Source: an uncultured Clostridia bacterium | Lineage (GTDB): Bacteria; Bacillota; Clostridia; Christensenellales; UBA1242 | Length of the DNA stretch: 6,047 nt | Direction: 5' to 3' | NCBI GenBank assembly: GCA_904397185.1 | Contig: CAJFOL010000062.1 | Span: forward strand, 1-6,047 | Part shown: positions 1 to 5,964 of the stretch, one piece after another | Position numbering within the stretch: position 1 is the first letter of the stretch | How the letters are laid out: each line of letters begins with the position of its first letter | Notes under the pieces: generated by a model | What the model was told of the DNA's origin: nothing | The model's input: only the letters and a program-made list of their open reading frames with translations | The model's database searches: none | Translations under genes and position numbers: made by a program

Positions 1-2475
1 GCCACTGATGTGTACGCTCATGTGACAGGAAGTATAGCAAATGATACTTCAAGCCCAAGCAATTTAGACGTTACATATTCGGCAGAGAGTACACAAGGCG
101 ATCCAACAGTATGGAATGACTTAAGTCTTGCCTTTGACTCACAAGCCACACCGATTGAAGTGACAATCACAGTGGAAAATTTAAGTGCACAAAACACACT
201 TAGAGTGAATCTTAATGATACACTATCAAGTACTGCAGAAAATTTTGAAAAGGTTGTAAAACGTGATGGACAAGAGTATGCAAATCAAACAGATATAACA
301 CTTCAACCAAATGGGCAAGAAAATGATAGCACAACCTTTACAATTACCATGTCAGTGACAAACAAGAACAATTCAGTGACAGCAGACTTTGACTATGAAT
401 TGAATCTTTTTGATCAATATTATGTTGAAACATATGACTACTTTACATTTAAAGAAAATGGAGATGGCACAGTTGAACTAACTGACTTTGATGAAGAAAA
501 AGCACCACCAACTGATATAGTTATACCTTCAACTGTATCATTAGTAGATGGTGTTTGGATGGATGGTGATGAATTTGATGTAACAAGTATAGGAGATAGG
601 GCATTCTATGGTTGCAGTGGACTTACAGGAGCATTAGACTTAAGTAATTGTACAAGTTTGACAAGTATAGGAGATAGGGCATTCGAGGATTGCATTGGAA
701 TTACGAAGGTAAGTTTACCATTAAGTTTGACAATGATAGAAGATTATGCATTTAGGAATTGCGCTAAACTAACAAATATAAATTTGAGCAATTGTTTAAA
801 TTTGATGGATATAGATTACGAAGCATTCTGTGGATGCAGCGGACTTAAGGGAAAATTAGATTTAAGTAATCTTACAAAATGGACTTCTATGGGACAATCA
901 GCATTTGAGGGGTGCACTGGACTTACAGAAATAATTTTACCATCAAGTTTGACAGATATAGGGGATTATGCATTCGAGAATTGCAGTGGACTTACAAGCA
1001 TTACTCTTCCATCAAAGCTTGAATCTTTTGGAGAAAATTCATTTGCATATTGCACAAGTCTTACAAGTATCACTATACCAGCAAGTTTAACAAGTATTGG
1101 ATTTGCACCATTTGAAGGCTGCATTAACCTTAAGATAATAGAAGTAGAAGAAGGGAATAAAGTATATCACAGTGAAGGGAATTGTGTAATAGAGACGGCA
1201 TCTAACGAGCTGGTATTAGGTTGCAAAACTTCGATTATATCAAATTATATTATAAGTATAGATCAGCGTGCATTTGCTGGGCATAGTGGACTTATAAGTA
1301 TAACCTTGCCATCAAGTGTAACAAGCATAACGCGTGAAGCATTTGCTGATTGCAGCGGACTCGAAACAATAAAAGTAGAGGAAGGGAATAGTGTATATCA
1401 TAGTGAGGGTAATTGTTTAATAGAGACAGCAACTAATACATTGGTCCTTGGTTGCAAAAACTCAGTTATACCAAATTATATTACAAGCATAGGAGAATAT
1501 GCATTCGCTGGTTGCAGTGGACTTACAAGAATAACCTTACCGGAAGGAGTGACAAATATAGAATATCAAGCATTTGCTGATTGCAGCGGACTTACAGAAG
1601 TAGATTTAAGCAATTGTACAAATTTAAAAAGCATAGAAAATAATATTTTTAATTATAGTGGGCTTACAAGTATCACCTTACCATCAAGTTTTTCGAGTAC
1701 CAATATATTTAGCAATGCATTTGGTAATTGTTATTCACTTGCTGAAGTGTATAACTATTCAAGTTTAACAATCACTGCAGGCTCGTCTTCTTATGGATGT
1801 GTAGGAAAATATGCAAAAGTAGTATACAATGCAAGTGATTTAACAGGGGAAAAGCCAGCAAGTAGAATACAAACAATAGATAATATAAAATATTATGTTG
1901 ATGATAGTGAAGGTGATTTTATAGCCTTAGTACCAGCGGTAGCAAGAGATTCTCTGATAACACTTAAATTAGATAGTAAAACAACAGAAATCAATCAGCA
2001 TGCATTCCAATATTGCAGTGGGCTTACAGGTGCATTAGACTTAAGTAACTGTACAAGTTTGGAAGCAATCGGAGATTATGCATTCGATGATTGCAGTGGG
2101 CTTACAGGTGCATTAGACTTAAGTAATTGTACAAGTTTGGAAGCAATCGGAGATTATGCATTCTGGGATTGCAGTGGACTTACAGAAGTAGATTTAAGCA
2201 ACTGTACAAGATTGACAAGTATAGGAGAACGTGCATTCTTTGATTGTATTAGACTTACTTCGGTCACTATTAATCAATATGTGTTTGAAAATGCTACATC
2301 AAGATTAGCTTGTGGAAATTTACTTAGTAAGATCACTAGTCGTGATACTGTACTTGTACCTGCAAATTTGATTGATGATTTAGGACTTACAAATTCATAT
2401 CTTGATGATACAAGCGAGTTTACAAGAAGTGAGACGGCTAATGAAGATGGATACTATGTTTATACTAAAAATTAA
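1..2475 (+). CDS. BspA-like leucine-rich-repeat (LRR_5) extracellular protein, 5'-truncated
   Basis: The reading frame is open from base 1 (visible residues begin ATDVYAHVTGS), so the true start lies upstream. The GTG at position 10 has no ribosome-binding site and is not a convincing start. 824 residues are visible. Residues 1 to about 145 form a Thr/Asn/Val-rich, probably beta-sandwich domain. A linker (DYFTFKENGDGTVELTDF) leads into LRR_5 repeats from about residue 190. I count 18 units with the core I-G-x-x-A-F-x-x-C-S-G-L; 16 keep the Cys. Residues 381-534 are two long-type 77-residue units. Residues of about 579-660 are a non-LRR insert (EVYNYSSLTITAGSS, then VVYNASDLTGEKPASRI), and four more units follow. 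The C-terminus (DGYYVYTKN) has no LPXTG motif or hydrophobic anchor, so the protein is probably secreted or held non-covalently. BspA-type proteins are known as surface adhesion or binding proteins; the ligand here is unknown. The gene looks AT-richer than dusB. The family call is firm and the function is inferred. Confidence 0.9.
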   Translation, partial: ATDVYAHVTGSIANDTSSPSNLDVTYSAESTQGDPTVWNDLSLAFDSQATPIEVTITVENLSAQNTLRVNLNDTLSSTAENFEKVVKRDGQEYANQTDITLQPNGQENDSTTFTITMSVTNKNNSVTADFDYELNLFDQYYVETYDYFTFKENGDGTVELTDFDEEKAPPTDIVIPSTVSLVDGVWMDGDEFDVTSIGDRAFYGCSGLTGALDLSNCTSLTSIGDRAFEDCIGITKVSLPLSLTMIEDYAFRNCAKLTNINLSNCLNLMDIDYEAFCGCSGLKGKLDLSNLTKWTSMGQSAFEGCTGLTEIILPSSLTDIGDYAFENCSGLTSITLPSKLESFGENSFAYCTSLTSITIPASLTSIGFAPFEGCINLKIIEVEEGNKVYHSEGNCVIETASNELVLGCKTSIISNYIISIDQRAFAGHSGLISITLPSSVTSITREAFADCSGLETIKVEEGNSVYHSEGNCLIETATNTLVLGCKNSVIPNYITSIGEYAFAGCSGLTRITLPEGVTNIEYQAFADCSGLTEVDLSNCTNLKSIENNIFNYSGLTSITLPSSFSSTNIFSNAFGNCYSLAEVYNYSSLTITAGSSSYGCVGKYAKVVYNASDLTGEKPASRIQTIDNIKYYVDDSEGDFIALVPAVARDSLITLKLDSKTTEINQHAFQYCSGLTGALDLSNCTSLEAIGDYAFDDCSGLTGALDLSNCTSLEAIGDYAFWDCSGLTEVDLSNCTRLTSIGERAFFDCIRLTSVTINQYVFENATSRLACGNLLSKITSRDTVLVPANLIDDLGLTNSYLDDTSEFTRSETANEDGYYVYTKN
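1141..1602 (+). repeat. Two tandem 231-bp (77-residue) long-type LRR units
   Basis: Copy 1 spans 1141-1371 and copy 2 spans 1372-1602, directly adjacent and in frame. The encoded 77-residue units match at about 53 positions by my count. Conserved blocks are VEEGN, VYHSEGNC, IETA, LVLGCK, ITLP and AFADCSGL. Each unit joins a long BspA-type segment to two ordinary LRR_5 turns. The copies have diverged well beyond synonymous changes, so this duplication is older than the one at 2013-2163. Confidence 0.85.
2013..2163 (+). repeat. Near-identical 78-bp-period tandem duplication within the LRR gene
   Basis: Bases 2013-2085 and 2091-2163 (73 bases each, offset 78) are identical except for C at 2049 versus T at 2127, a synonymous Asn change (AAC/AAT). 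The period encodes one 26-residue LRR unit (CSGLTGALDLSNC, then TSLEAIGDYAF). A related but more diverged copy of the same unit lies near 612-684. The near-identity implies a recent duplication or gene conversion. Because 78 is a multiple of three, gain or loss of a copy would keep the frame. Confidence 0.9.
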
Positions 2476-2520
2476 AAAATAATTTTAAAATATTTTTGAC
2501 ATTTCAGAGTTACTTTAAAT

Positions 2521-2566
2521 TAAAAAATACAACTTTAAAAGATGAACCTTAAAGTTGTATTTTTTA
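2521..2566 (+). terminator. Intrinsic terminator of the LRR gene, possibly bidirectional
   Basis: The arms 2521-2538 and 2549-2566 are fully complementary (18 bp including flanking A/T pairs) around a 10-base loop at 2539-2548. The central stem is ATACAACTTTAA paired with TTAAAGTTGTAT. The right arm ends in six T residues (2560-2565) and the left arm has six A residues (2522-2527), so the hairpin could work in both directions. It lies 45 bases after the LRR stop codon and separates that gene from the dusB block. The stem is AT-rich but long and perfect. Confidence 0.85.
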
Positions 2567-2579
2567 TTCTCAATATCAT

Positions 2580-2608
2580 TTGCAAAAAATTGTGTAAACT
2601 GCTACACT
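2580..2608 (+). promoter_or_regulatory. Sigma-A-type extended -10 promoter for dusB
   Basis: A -35-like TTGCAA (2580-2585, 4/6 match to TTGACA) is followed by a 17-base spacer and a -10-like TACACT (2603-2608, 4/6 match to TATAAT). An extended -10 TG sits at 2600-2601. The expected transcription start, seven bases after the -10 box, is 2615, the A of the dusB ATG. It lies just after the upstream terminator, where a new promoter is needed. This is a by-eye prediction. Confidence 0.5.
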
Positions 2609-2614
2609 ATCTTT

Positions 2615-3538
2615 ATGAAAATTGGCAATATTGATTTTGGAAAAGGTTTGGTGCTGGCTCCGATGGCGGGGGTTAGTGATGTGGGTTTTAGAGAGGTGTG
2701 TTCGGTGCTTGGTGCAGATGCGACCTATAGCGAAATGTTATCGTGTCAGGCAATGTTACACAATCCTAAAAAGACTATGTTGATGACGATTACCTCGCCA
2801 TACGAGAAGATAAAGGTCGCACAGATATTTGGGCATGAGAGTGATATTATGGCAAAGGCGGTGCAAAACCCGATACTTGAAAAGTATGATATCATTGATA
2901 TCAATATGGGCTGTCCTGCTCCGAAGATAGTCAAGAACGGCGAGGGCAGTGCACTTATGAAGGATATGGTTAAGGCGAGTGAGATTATCTCATCTTGCGT
3001 CAAGAGTGCGAGGGTGCCTGTGTCGGTCAAGTTTAGGCTGGGCTATGACAGGGACATCAGCACCGAGTTTGGGAGAATGTGTGAGGAGAACGGGGCGAGT
3101 TTTATCACCCTTCATGGCAGGACGAGTGAGCAGGGGTACAGTGGACGGGCGGACTTTGAGGCGATTGCAAGGCTTAAGGCGAGTGTTAAAATACCTGTCA
3201 TCGGCAACGGAGACGTGGTGGACGAGGAGAGTTATCAAAGGATGCTTGAGACTGGTGTTGACGGAGTTATGATAGGTAGAGGGACTCAAGGCAGACCATG
3301 GATATTCACCGAACTTCAGGGCAAAGAGTTTGACGGGGATAAGTTTGAGGTAATTAAAAGGCATGTGGAGGTCTTGCAGAGGTTTTATGATGAGGCTTGG
3401 GTAACATTATACCTAAGAAAGCACTTTTTGTGGTATGCAAGTGGGGTGGAAGGTTCATCCAAGGTAAGACTGGAACTTGCGACAAGCGACTCGGTGGAGA
3501 AAAGTTTGAACATTTTGAAGGAATTATTGAGCAAATAG
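2615..3538 (+). CDS. dusB: tRNA-dihydrouridine synthase, DusB type
   Basis: This cytoplasmic FMN enzyme uses NADPH to reduce specific uridines in the tRNA D-loop to dihydrouridine. The 307 residues fit the family (E. coli DusB is about 321). The N-terminus MKIGNIDFGKGLVLAPMAG aligns without gaps to the usual DusB start, so ATG 2615 is the start; the frame is open upstream to TTG 2555, inside the terminator stem. Motifs in order are APMAGVSD (15-22, FMN binding), INMGCPAPK with catalytic Cys100, VKFRLGYD (138-145), HGRTSEQGYSGRADF (167-181), GNGDV (197-201) and IGRGTQGRPWIF (220-231). These form a TIM-barrel FMN domain, followed by a helical tRNA-binding tail with LRKHFLWY (267-274). There is no Shine-Dalgarno sequence before the ATG, unlike the other complete genes here. 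The DusB subtype rests on the N-terminal and C-terminal motifs; the Dus family call is secure. Confidence 0.95.
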   Translation: MKIGNIDFGKGLVLAPMAGVSDVGFREVCSVLGADATYSEMLSCQAMLHNPKKTMLMTITSPYEKIKVAQIFGHESDIMAKAVQNPILEKYDIIDINMGCPAPKIVKNGEGSALMKDMVKASEIISSCVKSARVPVSVKFRLGYDRDISTEFGRMCEENGASFITLHGRTSEQGYSGRADFEAIARLKASVKIPVIGNGDVVDEESYQRMLETGVDGVMIGRGTQGRPWIFTELQGKEFDGDKFEVIKRHVEVLQRFYDEAWVTLYLRKHFLWYASGVEGSSKVRLELATSDSVEKSLNILKELLSK

Positions 3539-3540
3539 TT

Positions 3541-3568
3541 TTGAATAATCTTTAAAAAGTTGTAAAAT
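3541..3568 (+). promoter_or_regulatory. Probable sigma-A promoter for pgk
   Basis: TTGAAT (3541-3546, 4/6 match to the -35 consensus) and TAAAAT (3563-3568, 5/6 match to the -10) are separated by 16 bases. The expected start near 3575 gives a leader of about 12 bases that carries the pgk AGGAG (3577-3581). I see no terminator between dusB and pgk, so readthrough from dusB is also possible. AT-rich DNA produces such matches by chance fairly easily. Confidence 0.4.
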
Positions 3569-3586
3569 AAAAATATAGGAGAGAGT

Positions 3587-4762
3587 ATGAAGAGAACTAT
3601 CAAAGACCTTGTAAATTTAAAAGGCAAAGTGGTTTTGCTTAGAGTGGACTTCAATGTTCCACTTGACGAGGGTGGAAAAATCCTCGATGCGACAAGGATA
3701 AAAAATGAACTGCCGACAATTCGTTTTTTGACAAGCAAGGGGGCGAGGGTGGTTATTTTGTCACACCTTGGCAGACCTAATGGGTATGATGTAAGAAAAA
3801 GTCTATGGCCGATATCCATTTACCTATCAAAAAACTTGAAGTGCGGTGTATCTTTTTCACCTACTGTGCTTGGTGAGGAGACGCGTGAGAGAATAAAACT
3901 TCTAAAAGACGGGAATGTTCTTCTGCTTGAGAATGTGAGGTTCTACAAAGAAGAGGAAGAGTGTGACATGAAGTTTGCAAGAGAGATTGCATCAATGGGC
4001 GACATTTTTGTCAACGATGCTTTTGGTACTGCTCACCGAAAGCATGCGACCACTTACGGTCTTGCAAGGCTTTTGCCTAATGCGATAGGGTTCTTGATGG
4101 AAAAAGAACTTACCAATCTTGACACAATACTCAACAATCCAAAAAGGCCGTTCGTGGTTGTGCTTGGAGGTTCAAAAGTAGGGACAAAGGTTAAAATTCT
4201 TGAGAGGTTTATCGAAAAAGCGGATACTATCTTGATAGGTGGGGCAATGGCTTATACCTTTTTGAAGGCAAAAGGGTTTGATGTGGGTGCATCAAAGGTT
4301 GATGATGAGAACATTGAGGTTGCGACAAATGTTTTAAACAAGGCAAGCGAACTCGGCAAAAAGATTTTACTTCCTATAGACCATGTTTGCATAAAAGGGA
4401 AGGACCCTCATCCTATTGTTGCCACTAATCTTCGTGGCAATATGGTGGGGTATGATATAGGTCCGAGAACGGTCAAATATTATGCAAAAGAGATTGATGG
4501 CGCGGGAGAAATCTTCTGGAATGGTCCCGTAGGTATGTACGAAAATTCCAACTTTAGAAATGGTACACGAAGCATCGCTGAGGCTATAGCGATCTCAAAA
4601 GCACACTCCTCGGCTGGTGGTGGCGATACAGTCGCTATGATAAACCTATTTAATCTCGGCAAAAAGTTTAACTATCTCTCAACAGGGGGCGGTGCGACTT
4701 TGGAGTATCTTGAAGAGGGTACTTTGCCTGCTATTGAAGTTATACAAGAAAAAATACAATAA
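3587..4762 (+). CDS. pgk: Phosphoglycerate kinase
   Basis: It catalyses the reversible transfer of phosphate from 1,3-bisphosphoglycerate to ADP, giving 3-phosphoglycerate and ATP, in cytoplasmic glycolysis. The 391 residues are full length for bacterial PGK. N-domain substrate-binding motifs are LRVDFNVP (18-25), SHLGRP (59-64), ENVRFY (115-120) and NDAFGTAHRKHA (143-154). C-domain nucleotide-binding motifs are GGSKVGTK (194-201, Lys197 and Lys201), WNGPVG (311-316), GGGDT (344-348) and STGGGATLEYLE (from 365). AGGAG at 3577-3581, five bases before the ATG, fixes the start. tpiA follows after 41 bases, a common pairing of glycolytic genes. No damage or missing catalytic motif is visible. Confidence 0.98.
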   Translation: MKRTIKDLVNLKGKVVLLRVDFNVPLDEGGKILDATRIKNELPTIRFLTSKGARVVILSHLGRPNGYDVRKSLWPISIYLSKNLKCGVSFSPTVLGEETRERIKLLKDGNVLLLENVRFYKEEEECDMKFAREIASMGDIFVNDAFGTAHRKHATTYGLARLLPNAIGFLMEKELTNLDTILNNPKRPFVVVLGGSKVGTKVKILERFIEKADTILIGGAMAYTFLKAKGFDVGASKVDDENIEVATNVLNKASELGKKILLPIDHVCIKGKDPHPIVATNLRGNMVGYDIGPRTVKYYAKEIDGAGEIFWNGPVGMYENSNFRNGTRSIAEAIAISKAHSSAGGGDTVAMINLFNLGKKFNYLSTGGGATLEYLEEGTLPAIEVIQEKIQ

Positions 4763-4803
4763 TTATATACTAAAAAATGATTTTTAAAATATAAGGAGTT
4801 AAA

Positions 4804-5550
4804 ATGAAAACACTTATAGCCAATTTTAAAATGAACATGACACCAACGCAAACAAAAGACTATTTAATCACCTTTCTTTCGCGTGTGGATAGTGAAAAGT
4901 TGGATTTGACCTTGTGCTTGCCTTATACCTCACTTTTTATTGGTGATTTTTGGTGTGCTGACAAGAATATTCGACTTGGTGCACAGAACTTGAGTGACGA
5001 GGAAGAGGGAAGAAACACTGGTGAGATTAGCGGAGCGATGCTTAAAGATAGCGGAGTTGACTATGTAATTGTTGGGCATAGTGAGAGACGTAAGAGATTC
5101 AAAGAGGACGGAAAGTCTATCAACAGAAAGATTAAAATTGGGTTGAAAAATGGGCTTGGGCTTATCCTCTGTGTCGGGGAAAGTTTGGCAGAGAGAAACA
5201 CATTAAAGACTTATGAAGTCTTGAAAGAACAGATTGAATCTGCCCTAAAAGGACTTTATGAAAATGAACTTGAGCGAATTATAATTGCATATGAACCAGT
5301 TTGGGCAGTTGGCTCTGGCAAAACACCTTCGCCTAAAGAAATTGAAGAGGCGGTCAAAGAGATAAAAAAAGTTGTATGCGATGATTTTTCTTTAGGGGCA
5401 TCTGAAAGTATTAGGATTGTCTATGGTGGCAGTGTAGACTCAAAGAATATCAAGCAGTTAAACAGTTGCAAGAATATCAACGGCTTTCTTATAGGCCAGG
5501 CATGCCTCGACCCTAATGAATTTTTAAAAATTTGCTCTTTGGTAAGATAA
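4804..5550 (+). CDS. tpiA: Triosephosphate isomerase
   Basis: It interconverts dihydroxyacetone phosphate and glyceraldehyde 3-phosphate in the cytoplasm. The 248 residues match the usual length of about 250. Catalytic residues are all present: Asn7 and Lys9 in ANFKMN (usually GNWKMN), His92 in VGHSERR, and Glu164 in AYEPVWAVGSGKTPSP, which also contains the flexible loop 6. Phosphate-binding YGGSV is at 207-211. The last phosphate-binding motif reads FLIGQACL (228-235), where most enzymes have a double glycine (VGGASL), so Gln232 replaces the second glycine. AGGAG (4794-4798) lies five bases before the ATG. I found no convincing separate promoter or terminator in the 41 bases after pgk, so co-transcription with pgk is likely. 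Confidence 0.98.
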   Translation: MKTLIANFKMNMTPTQTKDYLITFLSRVDSEKLDLTLCLPYTSLFIGDFWCADKNIRLGAQNLSDEEEGRNTGEISGAMLKDSGVDYVIVGHSERRKRFKEDGKSINRKIKIGLKNGLGLILCVGESLAERNTLKTYEVLKEQIESALKGLYENELERIIIAYEPVWAVGSGKTPSPKEIEEAVKEIKKVVCDDFSLGASESIRIVYGGSVDSKNIKQLNSCKNINGFLIGQACLDPNEFLKICSLVR

Positions 5551-5606
5551 AAAATAAGTTTTTAAATTTGTTGTCTAAAGTTGACAAAGAGGCATATATA
5601 TTAGAA

Positions 5607-5612
5607 AAGGAG
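5607..5612 (+). promoter_or_regulatory. Ribosome-binding site deciding the start of the small membrane protein
   Basis: AAGGAG lies six bases before ATG 5619. The frame stays open upstream to a TTG at 5532 inside the tpiA end, but that codon has no Shine-Dalgarno sequence, so ATG 5619 is the supported start. Confidence 0.85.
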
Positions 5613-5618
5613 AAAAAT

Positions 5619-5852
5619 ATGGCAAAATTTATAAAGGCAATGGATGACCTTCCTCTGATACTTAAGATAATTTTGGCTCTACCTATGTTGGACATTGTTT
5701 GGAGTGTCTATAGAATTGTACGTTCTGTAAATAATAACTCCATATTTGGCATTGTTTTAGGGGTGATTATTTTGATTATAGGCATACCGTTTTTATGGCT
5801 TATTGATATTATAACACTTATATTAATGAATAAAGTGTTGTGGGTAGATTGA
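5619..5852 (+). CDS. Small two-helix membrane protein, unknown function
   Basis: This 77-residue protein starts MAKFIKAMDDLPLILKIIL. Two hydrophobic segments are visible: about residues 11-31 (containing Pro12, Pro22 and Asp25, ending in WSVYRIV) and about 42-69 (GIVLGVIILIIGIPFLWLI, then DIITLIL). A short polar, basic loop (RSVNNNS) separates them. Charged residues flank both helices, and an LD-I-W pattern in helix 1 is echoed by WLIDII in helix 2. There is no signal peptidase site, so an integral cytoplasmic-membrane protein is likely. It lies 68 bases after tpiA and just before a terminator, so it is probably the last gene of the pgk-tpiA transcript. I do not recognise a named family. The strong ribosome-binding site and coherent membrane topology support a real gene. 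Confidence 0.75.
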   Translation: MAKFIKAMDDLPLILKIILALPMLDIVWSVYRIVRSVNNNSIFGIVLGVIILIIGIPFLWLIDIITLILMNKVLWVD

Positions 5853-5889
5853 AAAACATCAAAAATAATTGATGTTTTTTATTTTTTTT
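5852..5889 (+). terminator. Intrinsic terminator after the small membrane protein gene
   Basis: The arms 5852-5862 and 5869-5879 pair perfectly over 11 bp (core ACATCAA with TTGATGT) around a six-base loop. T residues follow at 5875-5880 and 5882-5889, broken by one A. The stem begins on the last base of the preceding TGA stop. It closes the dusB-pgk-tpiA-membrane protein block. Confidence 0.85.
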
Positions 5890-5897
5890 GATAGAAT
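5869..5897 (+). promoter_or_regulatory. Extended -10 sigma-A promoter for the acidic-protein gene
   Basis: TTGATG (5869-5874, 4/6 match to the -35) is followed by exactly 17 bases and TAGAAT (5892-5897, 5/6 match to TATAAT). An extended -10 TG sits at 5889-5890. The expected start near 5904 gives a leader of about 60 bases. The -35 box lies in the right arm of the upstream terminator, so the two elements share DNA. Confidence 0.6.
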
Positions 5898-5912
5898 ATA
5901 TACGATAAAAGA

Positions 5913-5941
5913 TCCCTAGAATTTATTTTATATTCTTGGGA
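5913..5941 (+). other. Imperfect inverted repeat in the leader of the last gene
   Basis: TCCCTAGAAT (5913-5922) and ATTCTTGGGA (5932-5941) pair at nine of ten positions, with one T-T mismatch, around a nine-base AT-only loop. It lies downstream of the predicted start near 5904 and 12 bases before the AGGAG of the next gene. No T-run follows, so it is not a terminator. It could be a leader RNA hairpin that affects stability or translation, or a dyad operator for a repressor. Which one cannot be told from sequence alone. Confidence 0.45.
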
Positions 5942-5964
5942 ATACTAAAGAAAAGGAGAGAATT

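Noticed and set aside
580..2280. Repeated units as a CRISPR array or minisatellite
   Set aside because: The repeats are in frame, protein-coding, diverged and have no uniform spacers; they are LRR units.
2496..2525. Consensus TTGACA at 2496-2501, possible promoter for a small RNA ending at the hairpin
   Set aside because: The only candidate -10 at suitable spacing (TTAAAA, 3/6 match) is poor, and transcription would run straight into the terminator.
2746..3364. Several open frames inside dusB on both strands
   Set aside because: All are shadows of a gene with intact family motifs from end to end; none has a plausible start site or protein pattern.
3523..3549. ATTATT/AATAAT inverted repeat at the end of dusB as a terminator
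   Set aside because: It is only six A-T pairs with a 15-base loop and no T-run after it.
3385..3819. Open frame on the - strand across the dusB-pgk junction (144 codons)
   Set aside because: It lies opposite two well-supported genes, has no ribosome-binding site or recognisable domain, and includes the promoter region of pgk.
4763..4795. AT-only inverted repeats between pgk and tpiA (AAAAAT-G-ATTTTT at 4773-4785, flanked by TTATAT/ATATAA)
   Set aside because: They contain only A-T pairs in very AT-rich DNA and no proper terminator structure; chance is the best explanation.
5571..5602. Possible promoter before the small membrane protein: TTGACA at 5581, or TTGTCT (5571) with TATATA (5595)
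   Set aside because: TTGACA has no -10 at 16-18 bases; the alternative pair is weak and its -10 is a simple TA run. Readthrough from tpiA is the simpler explanation.
5532..5618. N-terminal extension of the small membrane protein from TTG 5532, overlapping tpiA
   Set aside because: There is no Shine-Dalgarno sequence at the TTG, whereas ATG 5619 has AAGGAG at ideal spacing.
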